Below, one piece after another: positions 39,901 to 49,000 of a DNA stretch of 64,000 nucleotides (position 1 is the first letter of the stretch; each line of letters starts with the position of its first letter). Where the stretch lies: assembly GCF_030819175.1 (NCBI RefSeq), contig NZ_JAUTBJ010000002.1, forward strand, positions 3,433,001 to 3,497,000, written 5' to 3'. Below the pieces are notes generated by a model. That model ran no database searches and was not told the origin of the DNA. It saw only the letters and a program-made list of their open reading frames with translations. A program made the translations under genes and the position numbers. The stretch is from Sphingomonas sp. SORGH_AS_0879 (GTDB lineage Bacteria > Pseudomonadota > Alphaproteobacteria > Sphingomonadales > Sphingomonadaceae).

Positions 39901-42900
39901 TGAGGACGTAGTTGCCCGCCGCGTCATTGGTCAGGGTATAGCCCGACAGGGTGACGATCTTGCCGTTACCGGCGTTGCGGTTTGCCAACAGGCCCGTCAC
40001 GGTCGACGTATCGACCCGAACATTCTCCCCGGCGAGCAGGGCCTGAGTCGTGGCATCGCCATCCGCCAGGACGAACCCGAGCGAGCCCAACTGCGCGGCC
40101 GTGATGGTATCCAGGCCATCATAGGTCTTGGCGGCACTGCCGCTCGTGGTCACGGCGACCTGTCGCGCCAGGATCGTGCCGATATCGGCGGACGCAGCCG
40201 CCGACTGCAGCACGTAATTGGCGGCATCGTCGCCGCCCAGCGTCATGCCCGATACGGTGACCGTCTTGTTGGTGCCACGGTTCTTGTCGGCGTAGCGCGC
40301 ACTGGTCGCCGATACGGAAACCAGGTCGCCCGCGATGACGCCGTCGAGATTGGTGCCGGTCAGCGTGGCCGTATCGGTTCCGTCATAGACCTTGCTAACC
40401 ACACCGGTCAGTCCGCCGGTGATGGACTTTTGCGAGATCGAACCGACCGCGTCGGTCTTCGTAACGAGGTAATTCCCTCCCCCGTTGCCGTCGCTGATCG
40501 TCCAGACATCGGCACTCAGGGTTTGCGCACCGGCATTCTTGGTCGCGAATGCCTGACTCGCGGTGGCGGTATCGCTTCCCACCAGGCCCGTCACGGTCAC
40601 GGTCCCATTCGATCGACGCGTGCCGTCATAGACCTTGGTGTCGCCGCTCGCCGTCAGGGTGAGCGTGGCCTTGGTGATGTTGGCCGAACCGTTGGCCGTC
40701 GCCCCAAGCTGGTAGTTGTCGGCATCCACGCCCGAAAGGGTGAGCCCGCCGACCGTCACCGCCTTGCCGGTGCCCGCGTCGCGGTTGAGGAACGCCAGCA
40801 CGCCACTGGACAGATCGACCGACACCGTGTCGCCGTCCACGACCCCGCTCAGCCCATTGATGGTACCGGTCGCGGTGGTCGTGCCGTCATAGACCTTGTC
40901 GTTGGCGGTCACGTCGGCGCTCAGCACCTTCTTCGTGATCGCACCCGCGACCGCCTGGCCGAGCGAGACGACGTAGTTGTTGCCGCCGTTGCCGTCGCCG
41001 ACCGCATAGGTCGCCACTTGCAGCGCACGAGCCCCGGCGTTCTTGGCATCGAACGTCTGCGTCGCGATCAGGGCGTCGCCGCTCACCAGACCCACCGCCT
41101 GAACGATACCCGCCGAACGGTCGGTGCCGTCATAGACCTTGGTGTCGGCGACCGCGTTGAGCGTCAGCGCCTTCGCCGTGATCGCACCGGTGCCGGTGCC
41201 GAGGCTGTTGAGGACATAGTTGGCCGCATCCGTACCACTCAGCACCGCGCCGGTGATATTGACCGCCTTGCCGGTGCCGGCGTTACGGTCGGCAAAGGTC
41301 AGGGTACCCCCGGTCAGGTCGACCCGATCGCCCGAGACGACATTGCTCAGGTCGCCGAACGTACCCGTCGCCGCCGTCGTGCCGTCATATTCCTTCGTGT
41401 CGACCGCGACGGTGGTGGTGAGCACGCGCTTCGTGATCGCACCCGCCGCAGTCTGGAGGGTTACGGCATAGTTGCCGCCACCGTTGCCGTCGTCGACGAC
41501 ATAGCCGGCATTGACGCGCAGCGTGCGCGCACCGGCATTCTTGCTGTCGAACGACTGGCTGGCGCTGGCACTGTCGCTGCCGATCAGCCCGATCGCCGTG
41601 ACCGAACCGATCGACGTGGTGAAGCCGTCATACTCGCGACTGTCGTTCGACGCTCGCAGGATGAGCGACGCCTTCGTGATGTCGGCCACCCCATCGGCGA
41701 TCGTCGCCAGCGTGTAGTTGCGCGAGTCCGCACCGGTCAGGCTCGCGTTCGATGCCTTCACGACCTTTCCGGTGCCCGCATTTCGCGTGTCGAAGTCGAG
41801 CGTCGCGCTCACGCCCAGCGAATCGCCCGTCACCATATTGGTGAGTGCGGCGAAAGTGCCGGTCGCCGTGGTGGTCCCGTCATAGACCTTGTTGTTGGCG
41901 GTCATCGTCGTCGTGACGATCCGCTTGGCAATGGTGCCGACGCCGTCGACCCGGGTCACGGCATAATTGCCACCGTCATTGCCGTCATCGAGCGTGAAGG
42001 TGTCGACGACCGTCGCACGCGAACCGGCGTCCTTGTTGGCGAAGCGCTGGAGCGCAGTCACGCTGTCGCCGGTGATCAGGCCGGCGATGCCGACGCTGCC
42101 GCCCGACGTGGTCGTGCCGTCATAGGTCTTGCTGTCGTTCGCCGCCGTCAGCGTCAGCGCCGCGCGGGAGACATCGGCCAGGCCCGCCACCGTGTTCGAC
42201 GCGAGAACGTAATTGCCCGCGCCATTGTTCGACAGCGTATACCCGGTCAACGTGACGCCCTTGGCCGTCCCCGCGTTCCGATCCGCCAGCGTGCCCGTGA
42301 CGCCCGAGGTGAGGAGCGATACGCCATCGGCCAGCAACATGTCATGGGTAACGGAATCGCCGTCCGCCGCCGTGAAGGTCAGCGTTCCCAACTGGCTGGT
42401 GCCGAGCGTCGCCGTGCGATCATAGGTCTTGGCGCCGCGCCCCGAGACTCCGACTGTGACCGTGCGCGCGATGATCGCGCCGATATCGGCCGAGGTCGAA
42501 TTCGAAAGAAGGCTGTAATTGTCGGCGTCGGTCCCGGTCAGGCTCATGCCCGACAGGGTCACCGTCTTGTTCGTGCCGGCATTCTTGTCGGCATAGGTGG
42601 CGCTGGTGCTCGACAGCGTGACGAGATCGCCACGAACGACGCCGGTGAGGTTCGATCCGCTGACCGTCGCGGTGTCGGTACCGTCGTAGATCTTGCTGAC
42701 CGTGCCGGTCAGTTCGCCCGTCAGGTCCCTGCGCGAGATGGTGCCGCTGGCGTCGACCAGCGTGACCAGATAGTTGCCGCCGCCATTGCCGTCGTCGATC
42801 GCGTAGTTCGCGACCTTCAGCGCACGCGTCCCGGCGTCCTTGCTGGCGAACGCCTGCGTGGCCGAGGTCAGGGTATCGGTCGACACCAGGCCCGTCGCCG

Positions 42901-43030
42901 TGACGGTACCGCCCGACGTGGTCGTGCCGTCGTAGATCTTGCTGTCGGCAGCGGCCGTCAGCGACAGCGCCGCCTTGGTGATGTTGGCGACGCCGTTCGA
43001 CACCGTTTCCCAGCGTGTAGTTGAGCGCAT
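27971..43030 (-). CDS. TpsA2 giant exoprotein, C-terminal reading frame (YDG repeats and tail)
   Basis: This 5019-codon open frame has no start signal or signal peptide of its own. It is the in-frame continuation of the TPS gene that begins at 54293, after a one-base slip at 43009-43011. It contains about 55 YDG repeats of 80-90 residues (each with K(V/I)YDGT, then DKNAGTGK or DRNAGTGK, then DADNY or DAANY), most grouped in nine-unit superrepeats. After these come one MBG-like domain (TQGQVDPALSFTVGGDGMVS), a Gly/Ser/Asn-rich tail of about 110 residues, a C-X9-C pair (CASDQNGSARC) and the C-terminus IRFIASRF. If the frame break is real this part is not made; if it is a sequence error the whole protein is about 8,773 residues. 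Confidence 0.85.
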   Translation of the reverse strand: MRSTTRWETVSNGVANITKAALSLTAAADSKIYDGTTTSGGTVTATGLVSTDTLTSATQAFASKDAGTRALKVANYAIDDGNGGGNYLVTLVDASGTISRRDLTGELTGTVSKIYDGTDTATVSGSNLTGVVRGDLVTLSSTSATYADKNAGTNKTVTLSGMSLTGTDADNYSLLSNSTSADIGAIIARTVTVGVSGRGAKTYDRTATLGTSQLGTLTFTAADGDSVTHDMLLADGVSLLTSGVTGTLADRNAGTAKGVTLTGYTLSNNGAGNYVLASNTVAGLADVSRAALTLTAANDSKTYDGTTTSGGSVGIAGLITGDSVTALQRFANKDAGSRATVVDTFTLDDGNDGGNYAVTRVDGVGTIAKRIVTTTMTANNKVYDGTTTATGTFAALTNMVTGDSLGVSATLDFDTRNAGTGKVVKASNASLTGADSRNYTLATIADGVADITKASLILRASNDSREYDGFTTSIGSVTAIGLIGSDSASASQSFDSKNAGARTLRVNAGYVVDDGNGGGNYAVTLQTAAGAITKRVLTTTVAVDTKEYDGTTAATGTFGDLSNVVSGDRVDLTGGTLTFADRNAGTGKAVNITGAVLSGTDAANYVLNSLGTGTGAITAKALTLNAVADTKVYDGTDRSAGIVQAVGLVSGDALIATQTFDAKNAGARALQVATYAVGDGNGGNNYVVSLGQAVAGAITKKVLSADVTANDKVYDGTTTATGTINGLSGVVDGDTVSVDLSSGVLAFLNRDAGTGKAVTVGGLTLSGVDADNYQLGATANGSANITKATLTLTASGDTKVYDGTRRSNGTVTVTGLVGSDTATASQAFATKNAGAQTLSADVWTISDGNGGGNYLVTKTDAVGSISQKSITGGLTGVVSKVYDGTDTATLTGTNLDGVIAGDLVSVSATSARYADKNRGTNKTVTVSGMTLGGDDAANYVLQSAAASADIGTILARQVAVTTSGSAAKTYDGLDTITAAQLGSLGFVLADGDATTQALLAGENVRVDTSTVTGLLANRNAGNGKIVTLSGYTLTNDAAGNYVLSNNSVQGSADIAKAVLTLTASADSKIYDGLRSSTGVVGISGLVTGDTAEATQAFASKNAGDQALSVDGWTIGDGNDGGNYAVTKVDAVGTIAKKVLTGQISGTFSKVYDGTDTAVLAGASLDGVVRGDDVAVSSTGATYSDKNAGSDKTVTISGMSLGGADAANYALRAGAASANTGTILARTVTIDVSGRGTKTYDGGTVLGTNELGSLVFLAASGDTTTQFLMGQDGVSLDTLSVTGALVDRNAGTGKSVTLSGYGLLNNAVGNYVLASTSVGGLADIARATLVLTAAGDTKTYDGTVTSSGLVTSTGLVSGDTLSGLVQAFDSRNAGDRALKVTGYTLDDGNLGANYIVQLQDGVGTIAKRQLTTSVTANNKVYDGTVAATGTFGRLNNLIAGDSVAATATLAFADRNAGAAKVVTVSGAGLTGADAGNYTLAALADSVADIARASLVLSASAESREYDGSRASSGVVRVTGLATGDSVVATQSFDSRNAGARTISVDGGYTVSDGNGGDNYVVALANAAGTITRRVLTTTVSVDTKEYDGTTSATGTFGTLNNVVRDDSVSLSGGVLTFADRNAGSGKAVNVNGAALGGADAANYVLSTLGTGTGTITAKALTLNAVADTKVYDRLTASAGRVQAVGLVAGDVVNATQSFDDRNAGDRTISVDGGWAVADGNGGNNYVVTIGNTAFGTILRKEVQVGSRVSDKVYDGTVAATGVVTGLSGVVSGDTVNADGTGVFAFVDRHAGNGKAVTVSGMTLAGADADNYTLGSVANGTANIAKAVLTLTASGDTKIYDGTRSSTGVVGITGLVGSDTAEATQAFASKNAGSQALSAESWTVADGNGGGNYTISKVDATGTISKRQLTGDLSGTVSKVYDGTTTATLLPANLAGVVAGDAVTVTATSAAYADKNAGTGKRVTVSGMALNGADADNYVLQSTSTWADVGEITARQVVVTTTGRGGKVYDGGTTLGTGQLGSLVFLAADGDRATRDLMVSDGVSLDTLSVTGTLVDRNAGTGKGVTLSGYGLQNNAAGNYVLASTSVGGLADIARATLVLTAAGDAKTYDGTVASSGLVTSSGLVSGDTLSGLVQAFDSRNAGDRALKVTGYTLDDGNLGANYVVQLRDGVGNIARRDVTTTVTVNDKVYDGTRAATGSFAALRNVIVGDTVSATGVMTFADRNAGSNKLVTISGAGLTGVDAGNYNLLSLGTAATATISQAALTLAATTDIRQYDGSTVSTGTVRAIGLVGGDSVSATQSFDSKNAGARAITVDNGYVVSDGNSGNNYVVTLADASGAITQRILTTSVTVDAKEYDGTTTATGTFGGLQNVIRNETVTLSGGTLSFADRNAGSGKVVNVTGATLGGVDAANYVLSTIGNGTGTITAKALTLNAVADTKVYDATKASAGRVQSVGLIAGDVVNATQSFDGKNAGSRLLSVDGGWSIADGNGGNNYVVTIGNTAAGTISQKRLQTGATVSNKTYDGTVDATGVIGSLIGVIGSDDVTSNGSGTFAFVDRHAGTGKAVTVSGLTLSGADASNYVLDSVANGTANIAKAVLTLTASADSKIYDGTRSSTGVVGITGLVGSDTAEATQVFASKNAGSQALSADSWTVADGNGGGNYTISKVDATGIISKRQLTGDLSGTVSKVYDGTTTATLLPANLAGVVAGDAVTVTATSAAYADKNAGTGKRVTVSGMALNGADADNYVLQSTSTWADVGEITARQVVVTTTGRGGKVYDGGTTLGTGQLGSLVFLAADGDRATRDLMGQDGVSLDTLSVTGALVDRNAGTGKSVTLSGYGLQNNAAGNYVLASTSVGGLADIARATLILTAAGDAKTYDGTEASSGLVTSSGLVTGDTLSGLVQAFDSRNAGDRALKVTGYTLDDGNLGANYVVQLRDGVGNIAKRQLTTSVTANNKVYDGTVAATGTFGRLNNLIVGDSVAATATLAFADRNAGAAKVVTVSNAGLTGADAGNYTLAALADSVADITRASLALTAVADNRQYDGTTDSAGLVLTNGLVSGDSVTGLSQSFDNKNAGGRLLRVNGRYVVADGNGGNNYVVTLADASGAITQRILTTSVTVDAKEYDGTTTATGTFGGLQNVIRNETVTLSGGTLSFADRNAGSGKVVNVTGATLGGVDAANYVLSTIGNGTGTITAKALTLNAVADSKVYDGTTGSAGRVQAFGLVGGDGYNATQSFDGKNAGSRLLSVDGGWTITDGNGGNNYVVTIGAGANGVITPKLLQASASVNDKVYDGTKAATGRVTGLFGVLGADRVSVTGSGSFEFVDRNAGNGKAVTVGGLVLDGVDAGNYMLGATANGTANIAKAVLTLTASADSKIYDGTRSSTGVVGITGLVGSDTAEATQAFASKNAGSQALSAESWTVADGNGGGNYTISKVDATGIISKRQLTGDLSGTVSKVYDGTTTATLLPANLAGVVAGDAVTVTATSAAYADKNAGTGKRVTVSGMALNGADADNYVLQSTSTSGNVGEITARQVVVTTTGRGGKVYDGTNALGAGQFGSLVFLTADGDALTQGLMRADGVRLDISGVTGVLADRNAGTGKSVDLTGYVLDGDTNGNYVLSGAPAHGLADIARAQLTLTAVAESKIYDGTATSTGAVLVTGLMVGDTVTAGQAFDSRNAGARTIRVNGVALSDGNGGDNYVVALRNANGTIAKRDLATTVTVNDKVYDGTTTATGRFGPLQNLIAGDDVSAHAAMNFVDRNAGANKIVTIGSGSLTGADAGNYNLVPLGSTATATINRASLILTAGSDIRQYDGTTSSAGTVTMTGLVAGDRVSGLTQSFDSKNAGARVLRIDRGYAISDGNGGDNYVVTLFDIAGAITQRVLTTAVSVDSKVYDGTLAASGTFGDLQNLVVGDRVTLSGGALSFADRHAGTGKAVNVTGAVLSGADAANYVLSGLGVGTGTITARALSLNAVSDTKVYDGTRGSAAQVQAIGLVGGDAFSATQSFDTRNAGNALLTIDGGWTIADGNGGNNYVVTTGGPVSGLITPKLLQATGVVNGKVYDGTTAATGSMTGLFGVVTGDDVAFSGNGLFAFVDRNAGTAKALTVSGVALSGGDAGNYALDRIAYGTADIAKAVLTFTAVDDAKTYDGTNASNGVVGVTGLVNGDTLSGLVQTFASKDAGHRSLGATGWTINDGNGGGNYAVVTVGAVGTIAKKRLTGQLTGGVAKTYDGTSDATLLPVNLDGVIAGDALDLTTASATYADRNVGTGKRVTVSGMVLGGTDAANYVLLNDSASADVGAITPRLVSISVSGRGAKTYDGTDLLSAGQHGSLVFLAADGDTTTQALMLADGIALDMSGATGTLGDRHAGMGKSLLLTGYGLSGNGLGNYALASGNLTALADVARASLVLAATGDTKVYDGSLSSAGSVTASGLIGNDRVSATQAFDSRNAGDRLITVNGFSVDDGNGGDNYVVTLRDAAGTITRRTLTAAVSVQDKIYDGTTGAVGRFGSLGNMVSGDDVAASASFAFADRNVGVNKSVTLTNASLTGADAGNYVLAPIASGTASIGKATLTLTASGDSKVYDGTDASNGAVTVSGLMAGDQVNGLRQSFDGRNAGNRTLIVDNWTIDDGNAGGNYAVVKVDATGAIARKLLTGQLTGAVTKRYDGTTTATLSPVNLDGVVAGDALSVTAASASYADRNVGTGKRVTVSGLAVNGADSGNYLLQNTAVSADIGTITPRDLLVTLNNVSKTQGQVDPALSFTVGGDGMVSGDSMSGAASRSAGEGAGTYTISGGSLSAGSNYRVAFTNGVFTINRGSDDGIRVITPEVIREAGRLGNQLPPVMRDGTNISVVFGSGGGLWFPSTDPSNGTGSGGFGSAGAGNGNGGNGFSNGNTGSGGFGSAGAGSGNGSNGLSTGNAGSGGSGSTASGSASASGRNGNASTSNGTGSSTDEGTGTNRGDGNSNGSGNRADGSGSGESTDLMGLTCASDQNGSARCAPSKGAGLPYPTNRVITPTIRFIASRF
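32391..39308 (-). repeat. Tandem 2.3-kb superrepeats inside tpsA2
   Basis: The same boundary sequence (CCGTCATAGACCTTG or CCGTCATAGG with matching flanks) occurs at 32391, 34698, 37005 and 39309. The spacing is 2307, 2307 and 2304 bases, all multiples of three (769, 769 and 768 codons). The first about 500-600 bases of the first three copies look almost identical, while other parts have diverged. This implies recent duplication or gene conversion. Confidence 0.88.
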
Positions 43031-46000
43031 CGCTGCCCGACAGCGACCAGCCGCTGGCCGTCACCGCCTTGCCCACACCCGCATTCTTGTCGAGGAAGGC
43101 GAGCGTGCCGCCGCTTCCCTCGACGAAGTCGCCGTCGACAACATCATGCAGCGTGATCGATCCGGCAGCGGTCTTCCCGCCGTCATAGACCTTGTTGTTC
43201 GCATTGGCCGTCGCGGTAATGGCGCGTTGCGTGATCGACCCGTCGACGGAGTCGCCGAAGCTGACGGTATAGTTGCCGCCGCCGAAGGTGTCGAAAATAT
43301 TATACCCCGACACGCTCAGCTTGCGCGCGCCCGCATCGCGGGTGTCGAAAATCTGGGTGGCGGAGAAGGTATCGCCCGCGACGAGACCATTCGCCAGCAC
43401 CGTTTTCGACGAACTGTTGGTCCCGTCATAGACCTTCTCGTCCGTGACCGGGGTCAGCTTCAACTCCTTGCGGGTGATCGTTCCGATATTGCCCGATACC
43501 GTCGTCGCCAGCGTGTAGTTGCTTGCGTCCGCCCCGGTCAGCGAGACGCCGGAAACCTTGATCGCCTTGTTGTTACCGACGTTCTTGTTGTTGAAGGCCG
43601 CGGTCGCCGCCACCAGGGTCGCAGCATCGCTACCCACCACGCCCGACAGTGCATAGTTGGCGGACGTCAGCGCGGCCGTCGTCGTGCCGTCATAGGTCTT
43701 GCTGACGCTGCCGGTCAGCGAGAGCGACAGGGCCTTCGCCGTGATCGCGCCCGTGCCCGTAAGCGTCGTCGCCGCCAGCGCGTAGTTCGTCGCGTCGTTA
43801 CCCGCCAGGCTGAGGCCCCTGACCGTCACCGCCTTGCCGGTGCCGGCATTCTTGTCGACATAGGCCGCGGTCGCGCCGCTGCCCAGGGTCACATTGTCGC
43901 TGCCGATCTTGCCGGACAGCGAGATGTCGGTCGTCCCCAGGGTCGCCGTCGCGTTTCCGTCATAGGTCTTGGTCAGGTTGACCAGGCTGGCGGTCAGCGT
44001 CTTGGCCGTGATCGTGCCGATGTTGCCCGACACGCTGGAGCCGATCGAATAGTTGGCTGCGTCTGCACCGCTCAGGGACAGACCTGTCGCGGTGACGATC
44101 TTGCCGACAGCGGCGTTCTTGTCATTGTACGATGCCGATCCCGTGCCCAAGGTCACGGCATCGCTGCCGATGATCCCCGAAAGGCTGTAGTTCGCGGCCG
44201 AAAGGCTCGCCGTCGCCGACCCGTCATAGACCTTAGACACCGTACCGGTCAGGCCCAGCGGCAACCACTTCACTGTGATGACACCAGTGTTCAGCGTCAG
44301 CGAATTCGCCACGGTATAATTTGCGGCGTTCGTTCCCACCAGGGTGATGCCGTCGATGATCACCGTCTTGCCGGTGCCGACCGTCTTGGAGTCATACCTC
44401 GCGAACGGCCTTGAACCGACGCCGACGAGATCGCCGTCAACCACGCCTGCCAGCGTGATGCTGCTCGCGCTCATAATGGCGGTGAGCGTACCGTCATACG
44501 TCCTGTTGATACTGCCGGAGTAACCCGCAGTCAGCGCCTTGGCGGTGATGACACCGTTCAGCGCCGACGTCGTGGACGCGACGGAGTAATTGCCCGCATC
44601 CGCGCCGCTCAGCGACAGGCCGGTGACGTTCACCGTCTTGCCGAACCCCGCATTTTTGTCGGCATAGGTCGCCGTGCCGCGGTTAAGCGTCACGGCGTCG
44701 CTGCCGATGACGCCGTTCACCTGGAAATTGGCTGCCGTCGTGGTCGCGGTAGCGCCGCCGTCATAGATCTTGCTGACGGTCCCACCGAAATTGACGTTCA
44801 GCGCCTTCTGCGTGATCGTCCCGATCGTGGCCGTGGCGCTCGTATTGGCGAGCTGATACCCGTAGATGCGGACGCCATTGTTGCGCGTGACGAGCGACAG
44901 ATCGTCCGCGGTGATCGTCTTGCCGGTGCCCGCATTCTTGGTGTCGAAGCGCGCGATCGAGAAGGCGGTCGCGGTGTCGCCGTTCAGCAAGCCGGAGAAC
45001 GAATAATTGGCCTGCCCGAGATTGGCGGTGTCGGTCGCATCATATTCCCGGCTGTAGGTACCGGTCAGCGTCACCGTCACCAGCGGCGCCATGGCATAGA
45101 GCAGACCGTTGCCCGAACCGGCCGGTCGGCTCAGCGTGTAGCCCGCGCTATACTGGATGAACGAATAAGGCAGGCTCCCCGTCGTGTCGTTGCTCGGATC
45201 CTGCGACCAGACGAGCCAGCGACCCTGCGGGGTCGAAAGCGCGTCGGACGTCGAATTGTTGATGAAGCGGGTGCCCGTTACGAGCTGGAGCGGCGCAACC
45301 GAGTCGACGCCGGACGCCGCGACCTTGGCGCCCGAGGCCAGCGTCAGATTGGCGAGCGAACGCAGGACGCCCGTCGCCATGCTGTTATCCCCGCTCACCG
45401 ACATCGCCGTGCCGCTGGTCACGATCATATTGCCGGTGGCCTTCAGATTACCGACTTCGGCAATCTGGTTCCCTAGCCGCGTGAGAAGCACGTTACCGGC
45501 CGTACCGGTCAGCTTGTTCGTGATGAGGTCGACCGTCTGGGTGATCGACGCGTTGCTGGTGGAGGTCGCGCTGACGAGCGAGATACCCTGGATCGTCAGC
45601 GGCCCCGCACCGCCATCGCCGAACGCGACATTCTGCGCCGCGCCGAACGCCACCGTGCGGGCGATATTGTTGTATCCGCTGACGGAGTTGAAGTTCAGCG
45701 ACGTGGTGTTCTCATCGCCGAACTGGAGCGTCGCATATTTGCTCGCACCATTCCCGCCATAACGCAGATCATTGGCAGTGATGATCGAGGCGAGCACATT
45801 GCCGTCGATGGTCAGCGCCCCGTTATCGAGCGCCGCGAACAGGAGCTTTCCGGTCGTCTTGGGCAACAGCGCGCCGCCGGTGCCGTTCAACATCATCTTC
45901 GACGACTTGAGCGTGATCTGCCCGGTCATCGAGTCACCGCCGATGACGGCGGCCCCGCTATTGCCCTGGAAGATCCCGTACCCGGCCCCGTTCGCGGCGC

Positions 46001-49000
46001 CGATCACCTTGATGGCGCCGCTGCCCTGCATCGAGATCGGCACGGACGTGCCGGTACCGTTCAGATACACGCCATGCGTGGTCGAAGCGCTGCCCGCAGC
46101 AGTGCCGTTGACGGTAATGGTCCCGGTCGTCACTGCCTTGATGGCACCGCCATCGATGCTGACGCCGTAGCCGGATGCGCCCGTACCGCTGACGCCAAGC
46201 ACGCCAATATCATTCGTATTCCCAGCGAGGTCGCTGATTTCAGCACCGCCCGAAATGGTCACGCCGCTGCTGCCGGTCACGGACGCGCCCAGCGCGCTTC
46301 CGGATATGGAGACACTGCCCTTGGTCGTCTTCAGGGCTGCACCGCTGCCCAGAAGAACGCCGCTGCCGCTCGATCGCGCTGCGCCATAGAGTGTCAGATC
46401 GCCATTGACCGTCCTGAACGTGCCACCCAGGTTCTTGATGCCGCCGGTCGTGCCAGCCGCATAGATCGAGAGCGTACCTGACCCCGTCGTCTCGATCGTC
46501 TGGCCCGCGCCGAGGCTGAGGGCATCGCCGGTCGCGTAGGCCCGAATTACGATGTTGCCGCCGCCCGCGTTCAACGGGCTACCGACGAGTTGCACGCCCG
46601 TTCCGGTAGCGCTGAGCGCACTGACGAAATCGGTGTAGTTCGCGGTCGGGACGCCCGTGCCCGCGAGCGCGGCGGAGCCGCCGCGAATAGTGATCGCCCC
46701 CCCGGCCGTCGTCACCGCATTGGAGATGGTGACGGTGCCCGTGGCGGCATCGGCACTGCGGCTGTTGAACGTCGTATTGAGCGCACCGCCGTTGCTGGTG
46801 ATCGTGCCGCCGGTCGTGATGCTCCCCGCCGACTTGATCGTCAGCGTCGAAGCGCCGGTCGCCAGCGCGGATTTGGTGACCTGTGCGGTCGTAAGATCGG
46901 CACCGGCGGCCAGGTCGATATTCCCGGCACCATCCGTGCTGATCGCACCTGTGATGAGCGCGCCCCCCGCGGTGAGCGAGATGGCGCCGGCCCCCGTCTC
47001 CTTGACGGCACCGGTCGTAGCGCCCGTCTTTGCGGTCACCGTAAGCTTGTCGCTCGCGGTCAGCGCGGCGGTCGAGATGAAGCCACCGCCCGCCGTGACG
47101 TCGAGCGTACCGTTCGCCTTGACCTCACCGTCCGCGAGCGTGACGGAACCGACGTCCGATTTGATCGTCAGACCGCCCGCGGCGTTCTGGGCAATGGCGC
47201 CCCACCGGATGTCGCCTGCCGACGACGTGATCTTGCTCGCGCCCGCGCCCGACTGGGTCGTCCCCGCGCGCAGATAGACGGTCTTGTCGCCCGTCACGGT
47301 GATCGCGCCGCCCGACGTGATCGTGGCCGCCGTTCCATACCCATCGATGAAGTTGGTCGCCGTCGCCGCCGACGTTCCGGTGAAGGTCAGGCCACCGGTG
47401 CCCGCCTCGATCTTCAGGGTCGACGGGGTCGAGGAATTGCCGAATTCGATCGCGGCGGCGGTATAGCTGGACCCGCCCGCCAGCGCACCGCCTTCGCCGT
47501 TGATGGTCATCAGACCATTGGTCGTCTTCAGGTTGAACGCACCGCTGCCGTCCGCCAGAATGCCCTGAAGGCTGGACGACGCACTGGTGCTCTTGCCGTC
47601 GAGCTTCAGCGTGCCCGTCGCGGTCAGGCTGGTCGCGTTTGAGCTGTTGCGCCAGATTCCGACGCCGGTGGTCGACGTGCCGTTGACCAACAAATTGCCG
47701 CCGGCCGTCACCGTCGCACCCGCGATGGCGGTGCCATAGCTGCTGACCGCCGTGCCAGACAACGTCACGTCGCCGCCGCCGTTGAGCGTCAGGCCACTGG
47801 CCAGATTCAGGCCACGACCGCTACCCTTTGCTTCACCGGTCAGGCTGATCGTGCCCGTGCCGCTCGTCTGAACGGCGGACGTGGTCACATCGAGACCGTT
47901 CGACGAGCCACCCGAGACCGACTCGACCTTGATATTGCCGCCACCGGCATTGAGTTGGGTAGCCAGTGCATAGCCGACCGCGTTAGTGCTGGTGCCACGG
48001 ACTGTGATGTCGCCGCCCAGCGTCGACAGATTGTTGGCGAGCGTGACGCCACTGCCATTGACGCTGACGGCGTTCCCGACGCCATCGATCCCGCCGACCA
48101 GGCTGACCGAGCCGCCGTTGGTCGTGATCGTACCATTGGCCGTGATCGCGCCATTGGCCGCCCCCGTGCTGCGGCTGTTGAGCGTGACATTCATCTTGCC
48201 GGTCGTCGCCGTGAGCGACGCCCCGCTATTCACTGTCACATTGCCCACCGATTTCAGCGTCAGCGACGCCGTGCCGCTGCCCGTCTTCGCGACATTGCTG
48301 ATCAACGTGAGATCGTTGGTCGTGCCGACGCTCATCACGCCTGCGCCGGTCTGCGTCAGCCACGTCGGCAGCGATCCGGTCGACAACGACTGCGCCGTTG
48401 CCGTCAGATTGCCGTCGGTCGAGATCGTACCGCTCGCCCATGCGCCAGCGACGGTGATGGTCGAAGCACCGGCACCGGTGACCGTAATTGGCAATCTACT
48501 AAGATCGGCAATAGGCGCCGATATAGCCAGATTTCCGCCATTGCTAACTGAAATAGATCCGGCAATATTGATGGGCCCCGTCGATTTTACATTGGTTGGA
48601 CCGCCCGAGGATATCACAAGATATCCCGTGTCGACCATGGTAGACGACGATGTCGGAGTGCCGTTGTTGTCGGTTCTGTATGTGGTATTAGCCCCCCTGC
48701 TCTTTATTCCCTCGAATGTTTCTTGTGATACCCCGTTTGCTGACTGTATATTTACGGATACGCCTTCGCTTCCACCTGATATTCTTATGGCTGGCGCCGA
48801 ATTATCATAGTGCTTACTTTTGCTGTTAATGACGCCTATCGAACTTGTTGCTTCAGTTGTGGTATAGCCAGCTTGCCCGACGCTCATGGCGACAGCTGAG
48901 GAAAACGCCTCAATGGTAGCCGACTTTGAAGCGGCTGAAGATAGCTTAAGATCGCCGGCTGCTTGGTATGAAATACCTAAACCAGACGATGTTGATTTTC

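Larger units (their letters stand above)
28800..45060 (-). repeat. YDG repeat array of TpsA2 (about 63 units)
   Basis: I count eight YDG-type units before the frameshift and 55 after it. Counting the 55 in order, the superrepeat pattern is units 1-9, a partial 10-12, 13-21, 22-30, 31-39, 40-48, then partial 49-53 and 54-55. The nine unit types recur in the same order each time. Confidence 0.85.

Noticed and set aside
40430-43024. Plus-strand open frame of 864 codons opposite tpsA2
   Set aside because: Antisense shadow of YDG repeats with no family features.
18020-45060. Possible CRISPR-like or tandem non-coding repeats
   Set aside because: The regular repeats are in-frame protein-domain repeats (MBG, YDG) of large adhesins, with unit lengths of about 240-260 bp and no spacer structure.
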